Assembly (NCBI GenBank): GCA_039920345.1
Contig: JBDSDZ010000051.1
Location: forward strand, 1-48,431
Origin: Croceibacterium_A sp039920345
GTDB lineage: Bacteria; Pseudomonadota; Alphaproteobacteria; Sphingomonadales; Sphingomonadaceae
Length of the DNA: 48,431 nucleotides
Reading direction: 5' to 3'
The position numbers and the translations under genes were made by a program. The notes below the pieces were generated by a model. The model saw only the letters and a program-made list of their open reading frames with translations. It searched no databases and had not been told where the DNA came from. Of the stretch, positions 23,699 to 30,947 are shown piece after piece. Position 1 is the stretch's first letter. Every line of letters starts with the position of its first letter.

Positions 23699-24394
23699 TC
23701 AATCCGTGCCCAGAATCCAGTCAGCCGCGGCTTCGGCGTGGATCCGCGTGCTGTCGTAGATTGGCAGCACATTGGCATCGACATCGACGATCATTTCAAG
23801 CTCGGTACAGGCGAGCACGATCGCCTGCGCCCCGTCCTTCTCCTTGACCGTGATCATGGTCTTGAGCGCGCGTTCGGCATCGCGGCTGGCCTTGCCCACG
23901 ATCAGTTCGCCGTAGATGATCCGGTCAAGCTCCTCGACGTTGTCGAAGTCGGGCGGCAGCAGGTCCACCCCGTGCGCCACCAGCCGGCGGCGATAGAAGC
24001 TTTCAGTCATCACGTTGCTGGTGCCGAAAAGCGCGGCGGTTTCCACTTTGTCGCGCGCCATGCGCACGCCCACGCATTCGGCAATATGCAGGATCGGCAC
24101 GCCGACCGCGCCCGCCACCTTGTCGTAAACCCGGTGCATCGAGTTGGCGCCGATGATGAGGGTGCCCGCGCCCGCCTGTTCCAGCCTCTGGCCGGATTCA
24201 ATCAGGACCTGCGCCGCCCGGTCCCAGTCTTCCTCGTCCTTGAGGGCGTAGAGCTGGGTGAAATCGAGGCTTTCGATCAGCAGCGGGGCGGAACTGTGCG
24301 GATCGGTCCGCGCCTGCACGATGCGGTTGATGTGCTCGTAATAAGTCCGGGTCGAAACCCAGCTCATCCCGCCGATCAGTCCAAGTTTGCGCAA
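23699..24394 (-). CDS. Aspartate/glutamate racemase family protein with substituted first catalytic residue
   Basis: A 231-residue protein of the Asp/Glu racemase superfamily, YgeA-like subgroup. It starts MRKLGLIGGMSWVSTRTYYE, the family's N-terminal signature. The second catalytic cysteine is present in VLACTELEMIV (Cys196). The position of the first catalytic residue, normally Cys in a CNT motif (Thr in E. coli YgeA), is Ala83 in IGANSMH. Racemisation in this family uses two residues, one on each face of the alpha carbon, so this protein may be one-sided, a different enzyme or a binding protein. It stands between the dGTPase and pntB genes, with 68-69 nt gaps on both sides. Confidence 0.85.
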   Translation of the reverse strand: MRKLGLIGGMSWVSTRTYYEHINRIVQARTDPHSSAPLLIESLDFTQLYALKDEEDWDRAAQVLIESGQRLEQAGAGTLIIGANSMHRVYDKVAGAVGVPILHIAECVGVRMARDKVETAALFGTSNVMTESFYRRRLVAHGVDLLPPDFDNVEELDRIIYGELIVGKASRDAERALKTMITVKEKDGAQAIVLACTELEMIVDVDANVLPIYDSTRIHAEAAADWILGTD

Positions 24395-24463
24395 ACGTCG
24401 TATCCTTGTGTCGAGGCGTCGGGCTTGCGGCGGTAACGGTGAACGCGGGGTTACGGTCCCCGA

Positions 24464-26026
24464 TTAATGCGCGAGCGCCTTGTTGATGCCCTCGACCATC
24501 TTCTTGGCGTCGGACAGCAACATCATCGTCTGGTCGAGGTAGAACACGTCGTTGTCGACCCCGGCATAGCCGACCCCGCCCATGCTGCGCTTGATGAACA
24601 TGATTGTCTTGGCTTTCTCGACGTCGAACACCGGCATGCCGTAGATCGGGCTGGTCTTGTCGGTCTTGGCCGCCGGATTGACCACGTCGTTGGCACCGAT
24701 GATGAAGGCGACATCAGCCTGCGCGAACTCCGAATTGATATCCTCCAGCTCGAACACTTCGTCATAGGGCACGTTTGCTTCGGCCAGCAGCACGTTCATG
24801 TGCCCCGGCATCCGGCCCGCAACCGGGTGGATCGCGTATTTGACGCTGACGCCTTCGGCCTTGAGCAGGTCGCCCATCTCGCGCAGCGCGTGCTGCGCCT
24901 GCGCCACGGCCATGCCATAGCCGGGGATGATGATGACGCTTTCGGCCTGCTTGAGCATAAATGCGGCGTCTTCGGCGCTGCCTTGTTTGTAGGGCCGCTG
25001 TTCGCGCGCTTCGCCGCCGCCAGCGCTCGAATCCGCGCCAAAGCCGCCCGCTATCACGCTGATAAAGCTGCGGTTCATCGCCCGGCACATGATGTAGCTC
25101 AGGATCGCGCCCGAACTGCCGACCAGCGCGCCAGTGACGATCATCGCGGTGTTGTGCAGCGTGAAGCCCATCGCCGCCGCCGCCCAGCCCGAATAGCTGT
25201 TGAGCATCGACACCACCACCGGCATGTCCGCCCCGCCGATCGGGATGATCAGCAGGAAGCCGATTGCAAACGCGAGCGCCAGCAGCGCCCAGAACATCCA
25301 CCCCTCGCCCGGCCCGGCATGCGCGCCCACAGCGTAGAGTGCGGTCAACACCAGGATCGCGGCGAGCGTGCCGAGGTTGATCACATGCCGCCCGGGCAGC
25401 ATGATCGGCGATCCCGACATGGTCCCGTTGAGCTTGGCAAACGCGATTACCGAGCCGGAGAAGGTAATCGCGCCTATCGCCGCGCCCAGCGCCATCTCGA
25501 TGCGGCTGACGATGAGGATATTCTGACTGAAATCGAGGATGTGGAAAGCCGCCGGATTAAGGAAAGCTGCCACCGCAACCAGTACGGCTGCGAGGCCGAC
25601 AAGGGAGTGAAACGCAGCAACCAATTGCGGCATCGCGGTCATCTGGATGCGCTTGGCAACGATGGTCCCGATTCCGCCCCCGATCGCGATTGCCCCTAGA
25701 ATTTCCGGCAAAGTTGCGATCTCGTGCGTCACAAGTGTCGTCGCCACGGCAATCGTCATGCCGATCATTCCGAAACGATTGCCTCTCTGGCTGCTAACCG
25801 GCGAGGAAAGGCCGCGCAGAGCTAGAACAAAACAAATTCCCGCCACCAGATAAGCAAGGGCCACCCAAGCGTCAGACAGATGCAACAGGGAGTTTGGTGG
25901 AACGTAGTTCAAGGAGTCGGGAACTGTCGGATCACACGATCCACCGTCGTAGACAGTATCGACGCAAGCCAACACGGGGGTCGCGACGAAAGCACAAAGG
26001 ATCGCTGCCAGACGCAAGAACGCCAT
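24464..26026 (-). CDS. pntB: Proton-translocating NAD(P) transhydrogenase subunit beta, with N-terminal extension
   Basis: PntB holds the NADP(H)-binding domain III and most of the proton channel. The enzyme transfers hydride from NADH to NADP+ driven by proton-motive force. The protein has 520 residues. About nine transmembrane helices (GIGTIVAKRIQMTAMPQLVA; FHSLVGLAAVLVAVAAFL) precede the C-terminal domain, with IIIPGYGMAVAQAQHAL, HPVAGRMPGHMNVLLAEANV and VGYAGVDNDVF. Compared with the 462-residue E. coli PntB, the N-terminus carries about 50 extra residues: a signal-peptide-like MAFLRLAAILCAFVATPVLA, then CVDTVYDGGSCDP. The start at 26026 is the only good one; frames further upstream read through pntAB antisense-like, Arg-rich sequence. 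pntAB lies 20 nt upstream. Confidence 0.95.
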   Translation of the reverse strand: MAFLRLAAILCAFVATPVLACVDTVYDGGSCDPTVPDSLNYVPPNSLLHLSDAWVALAYLVAGICFVLALRGLSSPVSSQRGNRFGMIGMTIAVATTLVTHEIATLPEILGAIAIGGGIGTIVAKRIQMTAMPQLVAAFHSLVGLAAVLVAVAAFLNPAAFHILDFSQNILIVSRIEMALGAAIGAITFSGSVIAFAKLNGTMSGSPIMLPGRHVINLGTLAAILVLTALYAVGAHAGPGEGWMFWALLALAFAIGFLLIIPIGGADMPVVVSMLNSYSGWAAAAMGFTLHNTAMIVTGALVGSSGAILSYIMCRAMNRSFISVIAGGFGADSSAGGGEAREQRPYKQGSAEDAAFMLKQAESVIIIPGYGMAVAQAQHALREMGDLLKAEGVSVKYAIHPVAGRMPGHMNVLLAEANVPYDEVFELEDINSEFAQADVAFIIGANDVVNPAAKTDKTSPIYGMPVFDVEKAKTIMFIKRSMGGVGYAGVDNDVFYLDQTMMLLSDAKKMVEGINKALAH

Positions 26027-26046
26027 CACAGCCCGCTCCCCCACCC

Positions 26047-26328
26047 TCAGCGCTCCTTCTTCTTGTACATCGCCAGCATCCGCGCGGTGACCGCGAAACC
26101 GCCGAAGATGTTCACGCTCGCCAGCGCGACGCCGACCAGCCCGAGCCACTTGGCTACCGGATTGCCGGAAGCCGCCGCTGCAATAAGCGCGCCCACGATG
26201 ATGACGGAGGAAATCGCGTTGGTCACCGCCATCAGCGGCGTGTGCAGCGCCGGGGTGACCGACCACACCACGTAATAGCCCACGAAGCAGGCCAGCACGA
26301 AGATCGACAGGATCGAGATAAAGTCCAC
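26047..26328 (-). CDS. pntAB: NAD(P) transhydrogenase subunit alpha, membrane part (PntAB/alpha2)
   Basis: A 93-residue membrane subunit corresponding to the C-terminal domain of E. coli PntA, split off as in most alphaproteobacteria. It starts MDFISILSIFVLACFVGYYV with a GTG at 26328. WSVTPALHTPLMAVTNAISS is the conserved signature, followed by IIVGALIAAA and VNIFGGFAVTARMLAMYKKK. Three to four transmembrane helices are predicted. An ATG at 26418 would add 30 residues of unrelated sequence. It precedes pntB by 20 nt. The catalytic alpha1 gene (pntAA) lies not directly upstream but 1.3 kb away, beyond two inserted genes. Confidence 0.92.
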   Translation of the reverse strand: MDFISILSIFVLACFVGYYVVWSVTPALHTPLMAVTNAISSVIIVGALIAAAASGNPVAKWLGLVGVALASVNIFGGFAVTARMLAMYKKKER

Positions 26329-26452
26329 GGCGGTCCCTGCTCCAATAACTCTTGACCCCGCTATCGCAAACCGGGGCAACGGTGTCGAGCCGCCGAAACA
26401 AGAAGCGCCGCATCCCACGGGGACACGGCGCTTCCGGGACCGTTTCGGCCGC

Positions 26453-27064
26453 TTACAGGGTGGGCGTCAGGACACCGTCGACGACATGGACCACGCCGTT
26501 GGACTGCATCACGTCGGCCTGCGAGACATAGGCCACGCTGCCGCCCTTGCCCGCCACCTTGATGCGGTCGCCGTCCATCGTCAGTGTCAGCTCTTCACCT
26601 TCGACAGTCTTGAGCTTGGCCGTGCCATTGCCATCCGTGATCGCTTTGGCGAGATCAGCCGAGGTCATTGTGCCGGAGACCACGTGATAGGTCAGGACCT
26701 TGGTCAGGCTGGCCTTTGCCGAGGGCATCATCAGGCCATTAAGCGTGGCCTTGTCCACCTTGCCGAACGCGTCATTGGTCGGCGCGAACACGGTGAACGG
26801 ACCAGGGCCCGCAAGGGTTTCGACCAGTCCGGCCTGCTTGACCGCCGAGACGAGGGTCGTGAGATTCGGCGCGGCCGAAGCGTTTTCAGCGATCGGCTTG
26901 TTGGCGAACATTTCAGCGCCGCCGACCATGCTGTTACCAGCGGCCGGCATCATTTCGGGTGCAGCCATCGCGGAATCGGTGGCGGCGGGCTCGGGCGATT
27001 CGCTGCTGCACGCGGCGAGGCCAAGCGCGGCGGTCGCCGCCATGAGGGTAAACATCAGTCGCAT
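26453..27064 (-). CDS. Fasciclin-domain lipoprotein
   Basis: A 203-residue exported lipoprotein. The signal peptide MRLMFTLMAATAALGLAAC has its lipobox cysteine at 19 and is followed by an Ala/Ser/Pro-rich spacer to about residue 65. A single FAS1 domain then runs to the end. Its H1 motif is TVFAPTNDAFGKV and its H2 region is LTYHVVSGTMTSADL; VYVSQADVMQSNGVVHVVDG precedes the C-terminal VLTPTL. FAS1 domains mediate adhesion or protein binding at cell surfaces. An AGGAG ribosome site supports the start at 27064. It sits between VOC (120 nt upstream) and pntAB (124 nt downstream), on the same strand. Confidence 0.9.
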   Translation of the reverse strand: MRLMFTLMAATAALGLAACSSESPEPAATDSAMAAPEMMPAAGNSMVGGAEMFANKPIAENASAAPNLTTLVSAVKQAGLVETLAGPGPFTVFAPTNDAFGKVDKATLNGLMMPSAKASLTKVLTYHVVSGTMTSADLAKAITDGNGTAKLKTVEGEELTLTMDGDRIKVAGKGGSVAYVSQADVMQSNGVVHVVDGVLTPTL

Positions 27065-27183
27065 TGTGAGGCTCCTGCAGACGAGAGGCGGACGGGGGGT
27101 CGTGCCCTGTAAACTCGCCATGCACTGCACAATACGAAGCGTTTGCCGCTCCGGTTTCGTTTTTTCCGCGACCGTCGCGCGCT

Positions 27184-27675
27184 TTACCGGCCCAACTTCT
27201 GGGCGATTTCAATCGCATTGCCCTCGGGATCGACGAGGTAGATGACCTTAATCCCGAGCGGGGCGACTTCGGTGATGTCAAGCGCCGGGGTCACGCCATT
27301 GGCGACCAGCGCATCGCGCGTTGCCTGCAAGTCGCGGCTCTCCAGCGTGATCTGCGAAATCCCGCGAATCCCCGCGTGGCGCGGCGGCGTAGCGCGCGCA
27401 GGGCCGGCGACCGAACCGGCGGCGAGGATAAGCTCGATCCGCTCGTTGCCATTCTCCAGCCAGCGAACCGGTGTGCCGCCACCGATCTGGGTATCGGCTG
27501 TTACCCGGAAGCCCAGCTTGTCGCGGAAGAAAGCTGTCTCGGTATCAAGGTTGGCGACCGAGATGGCAGCCATGAAATGGCCCAGCGCGAACGGGCCGGT
27601 GGCTTGCGGCGCCTTGACCGTCACGCACCCGGAAAGCGCCAGTGCCGCGGCCGAAATTGCCAGAACAGCCTTCAT
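27184..27675 (-). CDS. VOC (glyoxalase/bleomycin-resistance fold) lipoprotein
   Basis: A 163-residue protein with an N-terminal lipoprotein signal (MKAVLAISAAALALSGC, Cys17) and a vicinal-oxygen-chelate fold. The two beta-alpha-beta-beta-beta units are seen as HFMAAISVANLDTETAFFRD with LGFRVTADTQ, and ISQITLESRDLQATRDALVA with VIYLVDPEGNAIEIAQ. The final NAIEI glutamate is the usual metal ligand. VOC proteins are normally cytosolic, so the lipobox is notable. Its ATG overlaps the pntAA stop by 4 nt (ATGA), so its translation is probably tied to the transhydrogenase subunit. The substrate is unknown. Confidence 0.85.
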   Translation of the reverse strand: MKAVLAISAAALALSGCVTVKAPQATGPFALGHFMAAISVANLDTETAFFRDKLGFRVTADTQIGGGTPVRWLENGNERIELILAAGSVAGPARATPPRHAGIRGISQITLESRDLQATRDALVANGVTPALDITEVAPLGIKVIYLVDPEGNAIEIAQKLGR

Positions 27676-28793
27676 CCCTTGATCCTCTCGTTGACGATTT
27701 TTCCGCCTTGCGTCAGCCGCACGGCGTTGCCGATTTCCTCGTCGAGGACAGGTTTGCCCTGCTCCTTGTCCCAGAAGGCCGAGAGGAAGTTGTAGAGGTT
27801 GCGCGCATACAGCGCCGAGGTATCGGCCGCGAGGTGCGCCGGGGTGTTGGAATAACCCATCAGCTTGACGCCGTGCCGTTCGACCACCTGGTCGGCCACG
27901 CTGCCCTCGACATTGCCGCCCTGCGCTACCGCGAGATCGAAAATCACGCTGCCGGGCTTCATCGTGGCGATCTGCGCGTCGGTGATCAGCCTCGGGGCCG
28001 CTCTGCCCGGGATCAGCGCCGTTGTGATCACGATGTCCTGCTTGGCGATATGACTGCTGACCAGTTCGGCCTGCGCCTTCTGGTATTCGTCGGACATTTC
28101 GGTGGCGTAGCCGCCGCTACCCTCGCCTTCGATGCCGGCAACATTCTCGACGAATATCGGCTTGGCGCCAAGCGACTGGATCTGCTCTTTCGTCGCGCTG
28201 CGCACGTCGGTGGCGGAAACCTGCGCCCCCAGCCGCCGCGCGGTCGCGATCGCCTGCAGCCCGGCCACGCCAACCCCCATGACAAAGACCCTGGCGGCCG
28301 AAACCGTGCCCGCCGCAGTCATCATCATCGGAAACGCACGGCCATACTCGCTCGCCGCGGCCAGCACCGCCTTGTAACCCGACAAATTGGACTGGCTTGA
28401 AAGCACATCCATCGACTGCGCGCGGGTGATGCGCGGCATGAATTCCATCGCCAGCGCTTCCAGCCCGGCGGTGGCATAAGCGGCGACGCGGTCCTGTTCG
28501 GCAAATGGATTGAAAGTCGCAACGACCCACGCGCCGGGATTGGTCCCGGCGAGCCCGGCCGGATCCGGCGCCTGCACGCCGAGCACGATGTCAGCCCCTT
28601 TGAGCACATCGCTGGCCGAGCCGAGTTCGGCACCGGCTTCTTCGAACTGGCTATCGGAAATCGCAGCTTCGACCCCGGCTCCGCGTTCGACCGCCACCGT
28701 TGCCCCAAGCGCGATGAACTTGCGGATCGTCTCGGGCGTAGCGGCGACGCGTGTCTCGCCCGCCGCCGTTTCCTGCAATACCGCTATCCGCAT
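27672..28793 (-). CDS. pntAA: NAD(P) transhydrogenase subunit alpha, NAD(H)-binding part (PntAA/alpha1)
   Basis: The 373-residue soluble domain I that binds NAD(H) at the cytoplasmic face of the transhydrogenase. It starts MRIAVLQETAAGETRVAATP, homologous to alanine dehydrogenase. The NAD-binding Rossmann motif is VFVMGVGVAGLQAIATARRLGA (about residues 168-189) with the acidic strand end QVSATDVR. The VITTALIPGRAAPRLIT and SVIFDLAVAQGGNVEGS segments are family hallmarks. The GGGGGA before the ATG is a good ribosome site. The upstream gene, cytochrome oxidase subunit IV, ends 16 nt before it. The downstream VOC gene overlaps it. Confidence 0.95.
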   Translation of the reverse strand: MRIAVLQETAAGETRVAATPETIRKFIALGATVAVERGAGVEAAISDSQFEEAGAELGSASDVLKGADIVLGVQAPDPAGLAGTNPGAWVVATFNPFAEQDRVAAYATAGLEALAMEFMPRITRAQSMDVLSSQSNLSGYKAVLAAASEYGRAFPMMMTAAGTVSAARVFVMGVGVAGLQAIATARRLGAQVSATDVRSATKEQIQSLGAKPIFVENVAGIEGEGSGGYATEMSDEYQKAQAELVSSHIAKQDIVITTALIPGRAAPRLITDAQIATMKPGSVIFDLAVAQGGNVEGSVADQVVERHGVKLMGYSNTPAHLAADTSALYARNLYNFLSAFWDKEQGKPVLDEEIGNAVRLTQGGKIVNERIKG

Positions 28794-28809
28794 TCCCCCG
28801 GCCGCGCGG

Positions 28810-28932
28810 TCAGGAAATCAGCAGGACGACGACGAATGCGATCACAGCAATCGCCGGTACAGCCCACTTCAGCAGGCCAATAAATCCGCTGTAGGTCTTT
28901 TCCGCGGCCTTCATGTCGTTGGCGGATTCCAT
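28810..28932 (-). CDS. aa3-type cytochrome c oxidase subunit IV
   Basis: A 40-residue single-helix membrane protein below usual ORF cut-offs. It begins MESANDMKAAEKTYSGFIGL and continues into the transmembrane helix LKWAVPAIAVIAFVVVLLIS. The NDMKAAEKTYSGFIGLLKW stretch matches the small subunit IV of aa3 oxidases known from Paracoccus and Rhodobacter. That subunit lies in the membrane beside subunits I and III and has no known catalytic role. It is the first gene of the leftward pnt operon, 16 nt before pntAA, with GGGAGC upstream. The main oxidase genes (ctaC, D, E) are not in this window. Confidence 0.88.
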   Translation of the reverse strand: MESANDMKAAEKTYSGFIGLLKWAVPAIAVIAFVVVLLIS

Positions 28933-28975
28933 CGTTCGGTTGCTCCCTGCACACCAGCTCTTGAATTTCGGCTGC

Positions 28976-29003
28976 TCTATAGCCGCAGCGGGGCGCGCTC
29001 AAG
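28976..29003 (-). promoter_or_regulatory. Candidate promoter of the coxIV-pnt operon
   Basis: Read leftward, CTTGAG (28998-29003) and TATAGA (28976-28981) are spaced by 16 nt. They lie 44 nt before the subunit IV start. The TTG and TATA cores fit a sigma70-type promoter. Found by eye only. Confidence 0.35.
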
Positions 29004-29067
29004 CCCGCTTAATGGCCTCTTTACCCCATTGTCCTATGCCAGCGTAATTACGCGAACTGGAAGTTGC

Positions 29068-30486
29068 ATGGTCGAGGCCGAACAGCGCCTGTTGATGCTG
29101 ATCGACAACGAACCGGCCCAAAGCCGGTTGATCACTGCGCTCGCCGCCCGTGAGGGCTGGCGAACCTTGGCCGTGCGCGATTCGGAAACCGCCATCGCCA
29201 CGCTGGGCACCCGCCAGGGCATGCAGGTTTCGGCGATTATTCTCGATCAGTCGGTCCCGGGCGACGAGGCCTGCGAATTGATCCAGGAATTGAAGGAACG
29301 CCGCCCGGCGGTGCCGATCCTGATGCTGACGGCCAGCACTTCGCCGCTGCTGGCGGTCGAGGCGATGCGCGCCGGCGCCAGCGATTATCTCGTCAAACCG
29401 GTTGCGCCGGAGCGGATTATGCAGGCGCTGCGCAACACTTGCGCGCATGAAGCCCCGCAGGAAGAACTGACGTGGCTGTCGGAAAAGGTCGTCTCGGTCC
29501 TCGATTTCGACGCGATGATCGGTGCCGCCCCGCGGTTTCGCGATGCGCTGGCCAAGGGCGCCAAGGCAGCACGCGGCCATGGCTCCGTGCTCATCGAAGG
29601 CGAGACCGGCACCGGCAAGGAAATGCTCATCCGCGCGATGCATTCGGCCAGCCCGCGCGCCAAAACGGCGATTCGCTCGATCAATATTGGCGGGGTCTCG
29701 GCAAGCAATCTCGAATCGATGCTGTTCGGTCATGAGAAAGGCGCCTTTGCGGGGGCGTTCGAGCGCCAAGTGGGCGCGCTCCAGAATTGCGATGGCGGCA
29801 CGCTGGTGCTGGACGAAATCGACCGCCTGTCACTCGACCTGCAGGACCGGTTGGCCGAAGCGCTGTCCAACAAGCTGGTCCGCCCGACCGGTGCGGGGCA
29901 CAGCTTCAAGGTTGATATACGGCTGATTTCGGCCAGTAACTTGCCGCTGGCGGATATGGTGGCGACCGGTCATTTCCGCGCCGAACTGCTCGAACAGCTT
30001 ACCGGCACCACGATCACGTTGCCGGCCCTGCGCGACCGTGCGGGGGACATTCCCTCGCTCACGCGCCATTTCCTTGCCCGCATTGGCGAGCAGCCTGGCC
30101 TGAGGCCGCTTGGGATTACCGACGCAGCGTTGCAGCTGCTGGCCGCGTTCGACTGGCCGGGGAATGTCCGCCAGCTCCAGGCCGTGCTGTTTCGCGCCGC
30201 GGTGTTCTGCGACGGCAATGCGCTGACCGAAGAAGATTTCCCCCAGCTCAGCCAGATGATCGGCGGCATGGAGGGGGTATTCCTGCAGCCGGAAGACGGC
30301 GCCGGGGTGCAGCTCTACACGTCAGAAGGTCATCTGCGGCCGCTGGACGACATCGAGGCCGACGTGATCCGCCTCGCGATTGGCCATTACCGCGGCCGCA
30401 TGACCGAAGTCGCCCGGCGGCTCGGGATTGGCCGCTCCACCCTGTACCGTAAGCTGGTTGACCTAGGGATCGAGAACGCAGCCTGA
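29068..30486 (+). CDS. Sigma54-type response regulator with altered GAFTGA loop
   Basis: A 472-residue NtrC-like protein with three domains. The receiver domain (1-125) has Asp13, phospho-acceptor Asp60 (IILDQS), Thr88 and Lys110. A AAA+ domain (about 148-380) carries Walker A GETGTGKE at 178-185 and Walker B VLDEID at 247-252. A Fis-type helix-turn-helix ends the protein (MTEVARRLGIGRSTLYRKL). The sigma54-contact loop reads GAFAGA (225-230) rather than GAFTGA; the Thr is usually needed for sigma54 activation. The start MVEAEQRLLMLIDNEP at 29068 was chosen for its fit to the receiver fold; earlier in-frame ATGs lie antisense to coxIV/pntAA. No partner histidine kinase is adjacent, and the signal is unknown. 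Confidence 0.9.
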   Translation: MVEAEQRLLMLIDNEPAQSRLITALAAREGWRTLAVRDSETAIATLGTRQGMQVSAIILDQSVPGDEACELIQELKERRPAVPILMLTASTSPLLAVEAMRAGASDYLVKPVAPERIMQALRNTCAHEAPQEELTWLSEKVVSVLDFDAMIGAAPRFRDALAKGAKAARGHGSVLIEGETGTGKEMLIRAMHSASPRAKTAIRSINIGGVSASNLESMLFGHEKGAFAGAFERQVGALQNCDGGTLVLDEIDRLSLDLQDRLAEALSNKLVRPTGAGHSFKVDIRLISASNLPLADMVATGHFRAELLEQLTGTTITLPALRDRAGDIPSLTRHFLARIGEQPGLRPLGITDAALQLLAAFDWPGNVRQLQAVLFRAAVFCDGNALTEEDFPQLSQMIGGMEGVFLQPEDGAGVQLYTSEGHLRPLDDIEADVIRLAIGHYRGRMTEVARRLGIGRSTLYRKLVDLGIENAA

Positions 30487-30580
30487 CCACTCGGTCGTGC
30501 CATGCGACAATTTAACACTTTTCCGGTGCCTAGCGCCGCGCTATCGGTAACGCCTGCAACCATTTAGAGGCAAACGACCG

Positions 30581-30904
30581 ATGAAGCGACTATCGGCAGC
30601 CGTCGTGCTGTTGTTCTTGAGCATGCCTGCCTTGGCGCAGGAAGCGGTGCAGCCAGCTCCCCCGGCGGCGACGGAGCCTTCGCCTGATGCGACGAATGCG
30701 CCAATCGTTGTGGAAGCGCAGAAGGAAAAGAAGATCTGCCACAACGAGACCTCGACTGGCAGCGTGATGCCGCGCCGCGTTTGTCGCACGGCAACCCAGG
30801 TGGCCGAACAGCAGGCTGCGGCCCAGCGCTCTCTCGATGCCGCTCGACGCTCGCAGGAAACGGACGACCTGACCCGCGAACTGCGCGAAGGGGGCGCCCT
30901 GTAA
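30581..30904 (+). CDS. Secreted small protein with conserved two-Cys motif
   Basis: A 107-residue exported protein with a signal peptide (MKRLSAAVVLLFLSMPALAQ, cleavage after ALA) and a Pro/Ala-rich spacer. A core reading KKICHNETSTGSVMPRRVCR contains two cysteines about 15 residues apart. The C-terminus (QVAEQQAAAQRSLDAARRSQ) looks helical and charged. Proteins with this ICxxExxTGSxxPxRVC-like core are common in alphaproteobacteria and are annotated as hypothetical; that is from memory. The cysteines could form a periplasmic disulfide. It follows the response regulator by about 95 nt on the same strand, probably with its own promoter. Confidence 0.75.
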   Translation: MKRLSAAVVLLFLSMPALAQEAVQPAPPAATEPSPDATNAPIVVEAQKEKKICHNETSTGSVMPRRVCRTATQVAEQQAAAQRSLDAARRSQETDDLTRELREGGAL

Positions 30905-30947
30905 CCGCCAGCTGGACTCGCTATCAGGAACGCTCAGCCCTGCGAAA

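Noticed and set aside
22109..24436. A 775-codon open frame on the plus strand opposite the SDR-like, dGTPase and racemase genes
   Set aside because: It is antisense to three well-supported genes, has Arg/His/Gln-rich low-complexity composition and no family motifs. Long shadow frames are expected in GC-rich DNA.
24444..24463. A GGGG/CCCC hairpin after pntB as a terminator
   Set aside because: The stem is only 4 bp with no T-run in the leftward direction.
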